A stretch of DNA of 64,000 nt, from NCBI GenBank assembly GCA_034670405.1, contig JAXDDX010000091.1, positions 248,001-312,000 of the forward strand, written 5' to 3'. The position numbers and the translations under genes were made by a program. This DNA is from Hoplostethus atlanticus (lineage: Eukaryota; Chordata; Actinopteri; Trachichthyiformes; Trachichthyidae). A model generated the notes under the pieces. That model searched no databases. It saw only the letters and a program-made list of their open reading frames with translations, and had not been told where the DNA came from. Shown piece by piece: positions 1-23,933 of this stretch. Numbering within the stretch: position 1 is the stretch's first letter; each line of letters begins with the position of its first letter.

Positions 1-1
1 T

Positions 2-1004
2 GCCATGATGCTCTTAAACTCCGCCCCCGGGCACCACGTCGACCCATGTAAGAGACTCCACTCCCCAACCAGCCATGCTTTCACCTCACCTCACATGCCA
101 CCCTACCACTGCTTAAATGTCCTATTACTTTTTGTGGTATTTAATTTGTCACCTGTACCTCACCTTATTTTCGTTTAAAGCATATTTTTGCTTCTTGTCA
201 AAAAAGCAGGCTTAGTGTGAAGTGTTTTTCCTGTGGGCACTGTTTTTGTGAAACGTATTTCTACAACTATTAATATTTGTTATATATATAGTTATATTGG
301 TATAACGTTTTTGGAGACTGCTGAAATGTAACTTTGCCACTACCCAATATCAGAAAATCTTGTAAGTACAAGATAATTCAGCAGAAGTGGTGAAGCATTT
401 CATTTCCCCTGTGTTTTTGAATGTGTTGATTAAGTAAGATGCTCATGCTGTTGATGTTGTTAATTTTTATCAAACTTAATCGCTGCTATTATCAAAACCC
501 ACTCTATAGTAGTAATTTCTTCTTGCTTTTCAATATTTCTGTATGCTCATCTCTCTTCCCATCTTCTGCTCGCTTACAGGCGATTCTGATAGTCCACTGG
601 ACCTGTCCAGACCCGACTCTGTTCTGGTGAGCAGCGATCCAAAGCAGGACCACAACTACAGTAGCATGGCCCTGCAGCGTTGCTCCTCCCGCTCCTCTTC
701 CTCTTCTCTTTCCTCCCTGGACGAGGGAGGCTGTGACCGTGGGCAGACCCGCCGTGCTGGCAGCGAGGGCTTCCACAGCGACGAGGACTCCGACCTCTGG
801 GATGAGAGGGGTGGCCACCATCGTACACGACACGCACCCTCCATTAAGTGGCCCGCAGGCAAGAGGGCGCGAAGTGAGGTCAAGCCAGAGCTGGACGAGG
901 AGCTGAAGGAGGCAGCTGGCTCTCTGCTGCACCTTGCTGGTATACGCAGCTGCACGGAGGGTTCCAAACGCACTGTCAAGAGCAAAAAACTGAACAGGAA
1001 ATGA
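2..1004 (+). CDS. foxn2: foxn2, forkhead box N2, 3' end only (last two coding exons)
   Basis: FOXN2 is a nuclear forkhead transcription factor. Only its C-terminal part is here. The first fragment (2-47, left edge cut) encodes AMMLLN, as in the tail of vertebrate FOXN2, and ends at a GTAAGA donor. The last exon is 580-1004: acceptor TTACAG at 573-579, the split codon T|GC joins in frame, and TGA is at 1002-1004. It carries the family blocks DPKQDHNYSS, a serine-rich stretch, EGFHSDED and DEELKEAAGSLLHLAGIR. The DNA-binding domain lies outside the window. The neighbour ppp1r21 is the expected syntenic partner, which favours foxn2 over foxn3. The segment between AMMLLN and DHNYS looks shorter than in human FOXN2. 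Family assignment is firm; which teleost paralog (a or b) cannot be told. Confidence 0.9.
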
Positions 1005-4000
1005 AGATGTTTTTTTTTTTTTTTTTTTTCCATCAGACTCCTGACCCTGTGAACCCTAACCTCTGACCCCTGATCGTGTGTCCCAGTGTGCCTCCTTCTC
1101 CTTATCTGATCACTGATTGGCCATTTTGAGCCTTTTTTGTTTGGTATATTCCTGTCCAACAAAACAAATGGCAATAGTATCGTTCACACAGGAGAACAAA
1201 GCCATATAGAGACTTTTGTAACTCGGGGGTAACTGCTGGGGTGAGTGTTTGGGCTACGGAGAAACATCATAATACCTATCCAAAATGACCTGCCTGCTTC
1301 TGTTGGATTAGATGATTGTGATTTAAGGATTTTCCTCTGAAAGACAAAATGGGAAAAGCTGAAGGTTTTATAACTCAAAGCGTTGCATGCTTCCTCCTCA
1401 AACCTGTATTCTCTTCCAAGTGAACCTATTTATGAAGCGAATGAGTGCATGTTTGTAACAAACAAAATCTAACCTCCTGGTGTAATCAATTTCTCCTTTT
1501 TGTGCTGAAGAAAAAAGCCACTGGTTTGAAAGGAATTCTTAATCTACAAATCTTTAAAGAGAGATGCAATAATTAATCCACAACCTTAACTTTTTGACGT
1601 TATTTAATGGTGATATTTTTCAGAGTTGAGTACACTGGTTAAACTTTACAATTAAGACAGTGAATGAAGTAGTATTATGATCTAATGATCAGCTAAACTT
1701 ATTACACATCTGTCTCCTTCAGGATAAGCAAGATGTGGAAATGGCGTTACTCTGCCACTGCCAAATTTAGTTGCGACGTTAGCTATACTACTTTACTGCT
1801 AGGCTTTGTGAGGCCATTCCAGTGCTATACAAAGGAAAGCTATTCCCTTTTTCCTGTCACCCGCCTCTCATTCATCAGTATGTTTTTTTTTCATGTTTTA
1901 TGTGCAAACTCAAAACATTACATGTATTTGTTTCTGCTCACAACCTATGCAAAGTGAAGCAACTAATCTGACCACCTAGTGGCAGATGTTGACCGTGTGC
2001 TAGCATAGGTTACTCATGGGTCTGTGTGTGTGTCATACATGTGAGATGCAGCACATGTTGACTAGAGCTTGAGATGATGGGTGTGACAGAAAAGTGTTTG
2101 AGATGGTCAAACTAACTGCCACTGTTTCAATCCAAATGTTTTTAACGACAAAGTAGTCCTACTGCTCGGGTGAATCTGATTGGTGTAATGAAAGATCTAA
2201 CTCCTCCTTGCTACACTTCACAGTTAATTATAAGAGAGCTCTTACTTGATAGGATTGGACTCTGATGCTTGCTTTTGGTCCTATTGAGTATAGAGTTGGT
2301 TAATGGGCAGGAGCGGAGACAACAGTAAATTACCACAGCTTCTAGCCACGTCATTTGGGTTTATAGTTTGATCACACCTCCCTGTGTGTTCTCTTCTGTT
2401 TTGAACCACAAAAATTACAAAATTATACAGCTAATTTTCCATTTGGCTGATCTTGTAGCCAAGGTAATTCGCTATTAGCGCGGGGGGGATTGTTTTGTTT
2501 CAAATAAAGGAAATGTAGAGGGCGGAGGGAGAGCAGATTTGAGTGTGAAGAACGATCAGGGGATAATATAGCCAGGGAGAGTTGGGGAAGGTGCATGTGC
2601 AGTGTACCTGTGCAGTCGCTTGCAGGCAAGACGTCGCAGACTTGTGCTGCGCCGACGTACCCCTGGTTCTGACTGGCCAGTGTTGTCACCTCCTCGTTCT
2701 TCCTCCTAGAACAAAATAAGGAAGTGCACACTCACTTCTCAAGCTGTGAAATGGGGTGTTTATTGTCAGTTGATTGCATGTTGTTCAGTGAGGGGAAGTT
2801 ACAAGTGACTTATGAAAATGGCCACAGTCCTCATTTGAGCTTTTATAATGGCTGCATACAAGCAGCCGTGCAAGAAAGTATGGACATGCACAAGGGTAAC
2901 AAACTCAACATTTTATCACACTTCTCACAAGGAAAAATGTTAGACTAGCTCACATGTTGTTGCAATGAGTGTTAGTATAGCTTGCATGACCAGTGCCAAA
3001 AAAAATTCTTGTGCCACTGACGTGAAACTGTAAAGGCCATGGTCACCATGTTCCCCTGTTCCCAGTATTTAGAGTAACAGTGCCCTAGTTTTCAGAATCA
3101 TTGTAACAGGAAATCGGAGAGGACTCTGACCAGTATAGTGACTTAATCAACCCTTTGGTTTGTCTCTGTTGCTTTAGAGTGGGAGCTGTTTTTGGATGTA
3201 AGCTGCAGTTCCCAATCACATTAACATACACTGGTCTTGTTTAGCTGTGAAACGAAAGAACAAATTGTTGTTCATTAATCATCACCTTATTTATGACGTT
3301 AATTTATGGGATTATTGAATGCATACTCTATCAAATACTGGTCATTCAAAATGAATGACTCCTTGCCAGGCACATTTGTTTTCTCCCTCTGTGAAATCCT
3401 CTTTAGAAGTCTGTTTTGTTTTTCTCCTCAGTTTATTTTTACAGCAATACACCTTTTTCTTTCACTGTTTTATAGTGATTAAGTATTTTGCCAATGTCTT
3501 TTGTCTTTAGAGTGGGTGTTTTCAATTTAACCATGACTGCCAGGTTTTCCTGATGTTTTGTTTTGCTTTTTGTTAGACTGGATAGAAAACAATTGATTAA
3601 CATATTGATCCTGAAACCTTATGTTGCCAAAAGTGATGTACAGCAGGGGTAGACATTTCAGATGAACAGACATTCCCCATGTAGAATTTCTTTTAAGTTG
3701 ATTTAATCATTTTTACATTTGTCTGAGGTATGGTTTATATTTAGATATTTTGACTAAGTAGTCACAAATTTGAAATTAGCTGTCAATCTTATCATATATA
3801 AGGATCATTGTCATCTAAAAAATGTTTTACACCTAACTGCCACTGATAACTCATGCTTCCAGGTATTGTTGTGTGGTGTTGAAAACTATTTTCAACACCT
3901 TCGAAAACTGGAAAAGACTAACTTAGTCCCCCAGGCTGCTGCTGTGTAGTTTTTCAGACCTATGTTAGAGTGTAGGGAGGACTGGTAAGAAGTTAGAGAG

Positions 4001-6620
4001 ACTTCTAGAGGAAATCCTACTTGTTCTTTCTGTAGCACTTGCAAAAGAAAGGTTCTGTTGGTCTCAAAGTGACATTAATTCTGACTCAGAGTAAATGTTT
4101 ATCTGTGGATGAGCTACCTAATAGATATGGGGTCCCAGGACATATACAACCCAAAAGCTGCATACAATTGCTTCATTGCTTGACAGTTGTTATTGAATAT
4201 TGATTATGTGATTTTCAAAATTCTGTTGCAATTATGGTTATGATGAACATTTTGTTGCATTTGACTAAGTAAAGCTGCCAACCCAGTATCAGTTTGTGTC
4301 AGTCGTCTGCCATGTCTGTTAGACAGACACACCTTTTGGTTTTTGTATGCTAACCTCTGTTGATAAAATGTTTATAAGATTTATTTTCGCCAAAGATATG
4401 CAATTGCATTATATATGGTATTACAAAACAATAATAAAAACCTGTTTTGTTTTATCACTGCATCAGTTTTTTTTTTCTGTCTCCGCTGTCCACATTTTTA
4501 ACTGTCAAATGCTCCTCCACGACAAATGAATGCCATCACCTTATTTTATTAGTCAGTACTGTGTTGCTAAATATTTGATCATCATTGCCACCTACTGTGT
4601 AGGTCACAAGATTAAAATCATGGCTAATAATAGTCCATTCTTTAAAATAGCTAGCTCTCCATGTTGCTGGTTTCTCAATTTTCACATAACTGTGTTACAG
4701 CTTGCAAATATTTTACCACCAAACCCAGCAGTTCAGCCCTGTTTTGACTGAGCAAGCTGTGCTCTGCGCTGCATGTGGTGGCTCCACCGTGATTTCCATT
4801 TTTCTCCTGTATGTCTTTGCGAATGCATCAACATCAACATGGCGGGTTGCCAGAAATGCACCTTTGACTAATGTAGATTCCAAGGCTCTGATAGTGATGG
4901 ATGCGTCATCAGACGTCCTAACGACACCTCCCTGTAAGTTAATTAGTCATGGAGGACTGTGGGATGAACACAGCGTGACCCTGAACAAGAGGTTGTCTGA
5001 CTAGCCTCAGGCTCATTGGCACAGCTCTATTGTTCAATAGAGTCCTGTGTGTCTACTGGAAGAGGGGGGCTTCTCCCTACTGACTGCCTCAATTCAGCTG
5101 GAAATCAGAGCAGCACCACCTCCCCCTCTCCCACGTGGCCCTAGCAACCACGCCACGCCAGCAGTTGCCAGGCAACCAGACAATGCTGGAGCCACTGGCT
5201 GTGGTGTGCGTGTGAGAGAGAGTTTGTGTTATGCCTGTATACATTTAAGATCAAAAACAATATATCAGCGAGAGAGGAAAGGGTTTTTTGGTGCTAAACA
5301 GTCAGACAAGCAAGTCTTGTCTTGGTGAATGCAATGTGCATTACATAATTAACAGCTGGTAGAATAAGACATCCAGTTATGATTCATTTAAAGACGTGGT
5401 GATACTATGATGACTGTGGTGAAAATTGAAAGGGATTATTATGGATAAAGTGAAATGAGTCATCTAGGATTTGAGCAATGATAGTTTCAGTGCATTTCAT
5501 AAGCAACGTCTCATTGCACTTCTATGTTAAATGAGGCCATTGGCATTTTAATTGGGAAAACACAAATACTATCCTACACAGGGGTACAGTGACCCACTTG
5601 TGATTTAGACCCCACACCACGTGGGCATATCTGCTACTACAATCAAACCATTCCATAACATGTGGAAAGTCATAGAATATTACTAAATGGGTTTTCAATG
5701 ACATCTGAAAAACACTTCATTCTAAATGTTCCTTAAAGGAAAACACAGAGGCAGGATGTTTGGTATGCTCCCGGATCCAGTACATGTATCTGGATTCATT
5801 ATTTTGAACAGCATATGAATTTAGTCAAATTACCGCACTCGGTCTCACTGTAGACTCATTTAGTCGTACTTTACATAATTAATACCAGACTTATTACGAT
5901 CTCGATTTTGCTTTTTAATTTTTCTATTAAACCTTCAAACGCTAGAGGGCACCAACCTTGCACTCTCTCACCAGCTTTTCGGGTTTCGAACTTTGAACCC
6001 TGAGCTTGTGTCTCCGGTTTCATCCGAGGCTTTTTTGCTAATGAGGATTAGAAAATGAAAGTATTTCGATGTGACTTTGGGGGGAAATGCCATGCTGTTA
6101 TTCAGTGTAAATAGCAGTTACAGTCTCTTAAATACAATTACCGGGTAATATCGGCTCATACGGCTGCTGTCAGTTATCTCTAGATGCGACTCGGTGTTGG
6201 GATTTGTTTTGCTAGATAGCTGTTAGCTAGTTAGCTGGCTCTGTTACTGCTAATGGTGTTAGCCGAGAAAAGGCGTGCTAGCAAGTTGGAATAACATCCG
6301 GCTTTACAAATTTAATCAGATGATCACCAACCAGTCCTTTCTCCATGACTCAAGACCGTCCCTCTGTCACAATGTATCCGGAGTCAATCATAACAAGTAA
6401 CGGAGTAAGACAGTCTGAAGAAAAGATAATAGTGATCTAGGTAACCAAAGTTAGCTAGGTTACAGCTAACCTTATCTATCGTCAGGATTTCAAGCAACTG
6501 TCACTGTGAAGAAGGCAAGCTAACGAACGTCAGCTTGCTAGTTAGCTAGCTAGCTAGGTAACTTTATCTGACCAACGTTAACGGTTAGCGAGGGATAACG
6601 TTTTTCTGACTCCAGCAACC
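1005..6620. other. foxn2 3'UTR, intergenic DNA and ppp1r21 upstream region
   Basis: There is no coding exon here. A run of 20 T occurs at 1010-1029, just after the foxn2 stop codon. Candidate foxn2 polyadenylation signals (AATAAA) lie at 2503-2508 and 4433-4438. An RFX-type X-box lies at 5164-5176. From about 6180 to 6620 the sequence is rich in GCTAG/TTAGC repeats and probably contains the ppp1r21 promoter and 5' leader; the transcription start cannot be placed. Short open frames around 4530-5330 show no family features and look like chance. Confidence 0.5.
5164..5176. promoter_or_regulatory. Palindromic X-box (RFX-type site)
   Basis: GTTGCC-A-GGCAAC is a perfect inverted repeat matching the known RFX X-box form GTNRCC-N(0-3)-RGYAAC. 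It lies about 1.45 kb upstream of the ppp1r21 start codon, and a similar half-site (AGCAACC) occurs about 20 bases before it. Binding is inferred from the motif alone. Confidence 0.4.
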
Positions 6621-17402
<10,782 letters not shown>

Positions 17403-19294
17403 GGTTGTCCTAAAGCTGGCTCCATTTGGCATCACAAGGGCACCCTGAGGGAAGATCTGGACTGTGAAGCCCCGAAGTCGAGTCCTGTCACAACTACCGC
17501 CACCAAAACCACAGGAAGGAGAAGCTACAAGAGCCTCACGTTTCTCCACTACCAGACATCGCTTATACGGATGGACTGGGAGGTTGAAAATGTCTCTGAC
17601 AGAGGAAGTGTCTTTTTTCCCCTTTCCTTGTCACAGCACCATTTACAGCATTATTTGTAAAATGCTTCCTGAAACTTCTTTAAGGAAGCTGCTGCTTGAC
17701 CTTTTGGCCAAAGCAGGGTGGGAGAAAGACAGAGCTTTTCCCCAAAGGGCCAGATGAAGATGAACAGTTGAAACCTTGGTAATGCTTACTGAAGTCAAGA
17801 CTTGAAGACCAAACCCTGTTGATTAGTGTATGTATCTTTTCTGTTTAATGTACGTGTGGGACTGACAGAAAAACTCAAACTGAGCTGCATTCTTAACTGC
17901 TTATCTGCGTGAGAAGACGGTGTGACTGAGTGTTTTTTCATTATGCAAGAGAATGTGTTTGTCTAACCGTGTGACTGTGGCACCAGGCTTTAGAACAAAT
18001 GAGATGGGTTGTTTTACAATTAGATTTAGTTATTATTATTTTTTTTTTTATTTAGATGTGAGAATTTGTAGGCAAGTGGTACCGAGGGCTTATATGGCTG
18101 CATATAATATGCCCTCCAACACTTGGGTACATCACAAGCTTCTGTAAAGAAGGGCTTTCCACCTGACTGAGTGAACAACTAACACTTGAATTCATTCCTC
18201 ATTGTGGAATCTTTTCTGTCTCCTGCAAGTGGAGAAAAGGAAAGATGTCTGCCTTGAAGCAGCGATTAACTTTGTTTACCGGGCGGATAGGGTAGGATGG
18301 CCAAGGTAGAGCTCATAAAACGGTGTCAGTCTGTCTCTGTGAACTTGGTCTGTAACGTCAGTCGTTTTATCACCAAAGTACGTATGGATGTGCACTTAGA
18401 ACACGTGTGTAGCACAATAGTCTATATCAATGTTCTATTATGTATGGATAAAAAGGGTTAATGTGAATATACACTCCTTTTAAATGATGATATACATTAT
18501 TGTACTGTACAATTTTTAAAAGAAATATACAACAAAGGCATTTATTCTGAGGTTACAAATGTTTATTTTCCAGGAAGTGATGAAACATGAAACCCAGAAT
18601 TGTACAACCTGCAATTATATTTTGGGCTGTCACATACTGATGACTGTCATGGTGGAGTGCCCCTATACTGGAATTGTTGGTTAATGGCGGTTGGACAACC
18701 TAATGTATGCCTTGTGGCAGAGTGCAGTTAAAGTTTACAGTTTACATCAGGACCGCTCTGGCTAAATGACAAGAGGACCCAACAGTGGCTGTGAGCAGCT
18801 CATCGAAACCCCATGTTTGCCAATCCACACCTGCCAGCAAACCTTTTTAATGATGATCACAAAGGTTTGCCAACACCCCCTAAAACTTACTCAAAGTATT
18901 ACTTGTATCCTCATAATGTAATCTGTTCAAAAGCACATATAAATATGTGAAAGAAATAAAGAGCTTGCGCAACATTTGAATGCTTCGTGTAGTGATATTC
19001 ACTTGATACGTTTGACTGACCAAGTTTAATGGTGCCTTGGTGCATAAGAGACTATCATTTGGTGTTGGTGATAGTCCTAATGGGCACCATATCACAAAGT
19101 AAGAAGGAAGAAATTAAATCATTTATAGCTTTAATTTCAAATTATTGGTTATAATTAGAAGTGAAAAAGGTTTGAACACACCCTAACCACTTGCAAATGG
19201 AGCATCAACATTTAAGTTAACACATGAACTGTTTTTTGTTTGTTAAAGTAAAACATCTTGTGTGGCTTTACCCTGCTAGCTACAGATGACTTAA

Positions 19295-19795
19295 TGCTGC
19301 TTTCAAATGCTCCTCATAAACACTACTTCCAAGTGTTAAGGCAAAACACCAGTTGTCGGTGCTTTTGGTCGGTAATAATTTAAAGTAAAAGTGTTTTTGG
19401 TGGATGTTACATTTTAGAAGTCATGTGGCACAGAGTTGAATGAAGAGGAGAAAATGTGCAAATGGTCCTGGGTAATACTACTATACTAATCAAAACATGA
19501 AAAAAAAACATGGTGAAAAAAAAAGTACCAGTGCACAAAAAGCAACTTAGTCACAGAGTCACAGTAATGAAATGTAATTGATGTTTGAATTTATTAGTCA
19601 GAAGTTGTAGGGTGGTTGCATATTTGCGCTCCACCATTTCCCCCTTAAAGCACGCCCCCCTCCCCCTAAACGTCACATATCCGCAACTCTGGTATGGTAG
19701 AAAAATCGGACTTTTGCCAATCCATTACTTTGTTGGGACTTTCATGCGTACCCATCTCCCGATTGCGAGATATCCGGCAGCACTTTAAGGCAGCA
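19295..19795 (+). mobile_element. ~500-bp inverted-repeat DNA element, copy A (upstream of ston1)
   Basis: The left end TGCTGCTTTCAAATGCT is the inverse of the right end (reverse complement TGCTGCCTTAAAGTGCT). No transposase frame lies inside, so it looks like a non-autonomous DNA transposon (MITE-like). A second copy at 46050-46549 in reverse orientation has the same length and the same internal order: a GTCGGTGC...TTTTGGTCGG block near one end, then AAACGTCACAT, then GCAACTC, then TACTTTGTTGGG. The centre has diverged. No clear target-site duplication was seen. Confidence 0.6.
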
Positions 19796-20780
19796 CACAT
19801 CCTCCTCGGTTTATTCTTCCTGCCCTGTCCCGTTGGAGGACGGTGTGGACTCGGGAGGGGAAACGCTATGCTGCGCTGTTGAAACTCCCAAGATTTTTTT
19901 TTTGCTCTGCCATTTTGAGGAAAACCGGCCGACATCAAAAACCAGCTTGTCCTGTAAACAGAAGTAGTCATGGCCTGATCTTGCAGGCTGCAGTTGTGTA
20001 TTTGTGAGTATTTCGTTTTCTCATTGTACAGACATTTGTTTTTTTTAGAGACCTGTAATTCTTTGGGTCACGTAAGAAACGCAAAAAAAAGCTGTTTTGG
20101 TGCACAAAAATGTTTGCGCAGGGAGTCAACGTTTGTCAGTCACGTTGAAGCCCTGAGTGAATGGCGCATGTTAACGTGTCAGTGTTAACTGAAAAATAAA
20201 GTAGAGTGTTCACCCAAAGTTTACTCTCACACACTTCGCATCAAAACAATGGACGTTTGTGTGCCAAGAAGTGGGCCTCTCTGTATGGGACCCAGGCCTG
20301 GTTGTGTATGACAGCTTGGTGAGATTTGTTTTCTTTCTCTGCTGCTCTGTGAAATTATGTTTTTGTTAGAGTTATTTTTTATGGATGATATCTTGATTAT
20401 CTGGTTGACTCTGATGTCTGTTTGTTTGGCGCTGGTAACCCCACACTGCCAAAAATACACTTAACATATACTTTAGAAGTATGTATAATGACAAGCAGCT
20501 CAAAGTGCTTACAAAACAGAATACACATTAAAAGGATATAAAAATGTAACATATTAAAAATATACATAAAATTAACAATAAAAAAACAACAATAAAGCAA
20601 AATGACAGTGCAGGATAAAAAACAACTAATAAAAATAATATAAATTCTATGAAAATACCTGTTGAGTACCTAGGTATATCTGTTTATACAAAATACATTT
20701 TGGCAACTCAAAATATATTCATGTACCAACACATTTTGGTTAGTTTATGTATATCATGAAATATTTCTCTCTTTCATGTC

Positions 20781-20930
20781 TGGCCAGCTCAGTCGGTGGC
20801 CTGGACAGCTCAGTCAGTAGAGCATGAGCCTCTCAGTCTCAGGGTCGTGGGTTCGATCCCCACATAGTGTCAACTATCACCTTTGTAAGTTGCTTTGGAT
20901 AAGAGTCTGCTACATGACTGATGAAATGGC
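20781..20930 (+). mobile_element. tRNA-Lys-like SINE with L2-type 3' tail
   Basis: A tRNA-like head starts near 20798. It has an A box (about 20806-20822, CAGCTCAGTCAGTAGAG) and a B box (GGTTCGATCCC, about 20850-20860), and reads like a tRNA-Lys gene with a changed anticodon region. It is followed by a tail at about 20885-20920 (TTGCTTTGGATAAGAGTCTG) that matches the 3' end of the L2-type LINE at about 44984-45021. A partial duplicate of the head (GGCCAGCTCAGTCGGT) lies just before it. It is a dispersed SINE copy in the ston1 upstream region and not a working tRNA gene. Confidence 0.75.
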
Positions 20931-23900
20931 AGGCTGTGCTGTTACTTTTTTTTTAATCAAGATGTAGTCTACAGCAGAATTACTGGCCAAAATGGTTGAT
21001 GATGATGAGGAGGATGAGGAGGATGAGGATGATGAGGCGACTTCCAGAGAAACAAACGGAGGAACTTGGCTCATTGGTCCAGGAAGCATCTGTCTTCTTT
21101 TTTATAGAGATTATTTTTGGGGCATTACTGCCTCTATTGAACAGTTAAGTAAGAGAGACAGGAAGGAGCGGGAGAGGACATGCGACAAAGGTCTGAGTCA
21201 CCAGGACAAATCTGTCTTCTAGTTAAAAGTTCAACTTCTACTTCAAGACAATTGTATTTTTAAACCATGATAGTTTCCTCTCACTCATCATCAGTTGTCA
21301 GGTAGCTGTTTAAAATAGGTTCCTCTCACATCACTTTGTCTTCTTTGGAACTGGCTGAGCTTTAAATAATTTTGATAGTAGCTTTATTTATATCATAGTC
21401 AGTTTAATAATGATGAGCCTGCTCTTTGTCTTTACAGCAATATAAAACTCTTAACTACTTTGCTTATTATTCAACTGGGGAAAAATCATCAACAATGTCT
21501 TTTAAGGATTACGATTTTAGTTTTTGCATCAGATTGTTGGTTTTCCCCTGTGACATTTCCTCGCATCCCCAACCTCGAGATCATTAGATAAATTAGGATA
21601 AAATGGCTTTACTACTCCCTAGGAGTCTTTTAATTTGGTCATAAGTACACAATTACTGTAATGAGACTGTAATCTTAGTCCTCACAGCTGCTTAGGTTAC
21701 TTTCTTTGTCACTCTGTTGCTTAGTTTGCCAATGAAACCAGAATTTAGGGACTTGTAAATTTGCTACATTTTTGAAAATTAAATAAAGTGACATTAAGAT
21801 AATATTTGATGTCAGTTCTCATAAATAGAGTGGGGTGGTATTTCCTGTGTGCAAAGCTGCTTGTCACTGAGGAATGTGTGGAATGTCTTCTTGTCCTCTG
21901 TAGATTTAACCCCATTTCTCTGCTGCCTCTACTGGAGGAGAGACTGCAGGCAGGGGTATCCCCAGTGGAGGACTCATCCTTCTCTCTGAACCAAAGCTTA
22001 GTGATTCCATAAGATGGAGAGAAGGGATGAGTGGAGATGTCTGTACGCCACTGCAAACATCCTCTCATTAGAATGATGTTATCCAGTTTCTGACTGAGGC
22101 CTTGTCAACCCATTGCTCTGAACCAGAACCCCCTAGGTCCCTGTTTATTTATAGCTAGAGGAACTTGCCACTGGTTGTCTTCTTCATGCAAGTCATGGCT
22201 GTGATCACGCAGGGAGGAGGGAGGCTGTAATTGTGGCTTTCTGCTTTCAATTATTTTTTTCTATGTCTTCATGGGGAAATGTAGCTTCAACACATTGAAA
22301 GAGGCTTCTCAGTGGCCTCTGTGTCTGCTGTTGGCGTTAGGGTTGCCAGCACATCAAAGGCAGATTGTTATTTTGACTCTGCACTGAATGACTAACAGGA
22401 AAATTGCTGCTAGATTGTATGAATATTACAGGATGTTTGCTCTCTGCCTATTGGGGTAATGAGCCTGAATGACATCATAGCTTAGCAATATTCCCACAAT
22501 TTAGGATACGCCTTAGTATTGTAGCACTGATGCAAGTTTAAATGATCAGTGTCGGAGAGCTCCTGGGTATTTTTCTTGTTTTTCTTGTGTTTTTCCATTG
22601 AAATAATGCCTACAACCACATGATCCACGCAGCTCTTGAGAATGAGACATTTATTTTTCCAGTTTTGTGGTGTCTGTACACACAGCAGAGTAGTGCGTCA
22701 CATATCTAACCAGCTATGCGCCTTTCCAAAGCTTCATGCAGCTGCATTGCCTAGTGCTCACTGTGGACTGTGCTTTCCCACACACATTTTAGAGTAGGCT
22801 TACTATGACATATGTAGGCTGCATTCATTTCAAAGCATGGCATGCATTACACAATCTGAACAGCTGACTAATTTCTTTCAGCCAGACATTCAAAGGGTAC
22901 TGTTTTTTATACTCCTACTGTTCCAGTAGGTGTAGGGATTATCACTTCAATATATCACAATCCTTTCTATCGCACTTTCTATATACACTGTATCATCTAC
23001 ATTTTTAAAAATAATTTCTGGAACCAAGCCTATTATGTAGAATTTCAATAAGTGAAGAATCACAGTACTGTCTTGTGGCCTCGCCCATGTATTGTGATAC
23101 CTAGTTAATTGGCATTAAGTACATGCTACAGCGTGGAATATGGGCTACAGGGAGTGTGAGGGAAGATGCTTCAAAGAGGCTGGATCTTTTTCTGTGATGC
23201 TTGTAAAGTCAAAAAATCAAGAGCTTGAATTTACAGAGGTTCTTCAAATAAAAAGCAAAGCAAAGCTGCCCATTAAAATCTCTACTACAAGACTCAGACT
23301 AGTTTAATGACAAAGTCAGAACAAGCAAAAAATGGGATGTTAAAGAAATCTCATGAGGCCACTGTCTCTGCAGATTGTTTTAAAAAAAAATGTGTATAGC
23401 CCTTATTCACTGTTACAGCCACAAAGGGCCACATTATGATATGATAACAAAATGAAAACGGTTAATGAAAATGAAAACATAACAAAATCAAATGTCTATT
23501 ACTAAAGGATACCACTCTATGGGATGCTTATTTCAGCTTTTACATCAAAATGAGCCTTAGTTAATTGTGGTGTTAACAGATACGAGCCAGAAATATGCCT
23601 ATTCCCTGAAGAATCGCCTTGGGTACTGTCCAAGTACACAAGGTCAGTCTCTCATTAAGTGTGATTGGAGTACCTTGAGAAAACATATTTGCTCATATCA
23701 CAGAGGGAGACTTAGTTCTCTTGTTTCTACCTACTGGATGAGACTTGTTCATGCTGTAAAATCAAGACTGACCTGGACAAGATCATAGGCATGTGAAGTA
23801 TCAAATCACAGGAAATATAGGTGACTGAATTTGAATGTTGTCTAATTCTGCGAATTTGTTTTCTTACAGAGGAGAGGGTCTCTGAAGTGGGAGGAAGTGT

Positions 23901-23933
23901 TGTTTTGAACCCGGTCATCAAACAATCCCAGCT

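Larger units (their letters stand above)
17403..23869. other. ppp1r21 3'UTR, intergenic DNA and ston1 upstream region
   Basis: The ppp1r21 3'UTR starts at 17403; a plausible polyadenylation signal (AATAAA) is at 18955-18960. An inverted-repeat element (19295-19795) and a SINE (about 20781-20930) are listed separately. Sequence just after the inverted-repeat element (about 19800-20000) is G/C-richer than its surroundings and could hold a first non-coding ston1 exon, but no donor site can be proven. I see nothing coding from 21.0 to 23.8 kb. Confidence 0.4.

Noticed and set aside
504-1174. Minus-strand frames of 87-172 residues opposite the foxn2 exon
   Set aside because: They are shadows of the serine-rich foxn2 coding exon and poly-T run, with no family features.
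4530-5328. Overlapping plus-strand frames of 73-100 residues between foxn2 and ppp1r21
   Set aside because: There is no conserved motif and no splice logic linking them to either neighbour.
20798-20870. A tRNA-Lys gene
   Set aside because: A and B boxes are present, but the anticodon region is changed, stems are imperfect and an L2-type tail follows directly; it is a SINE.
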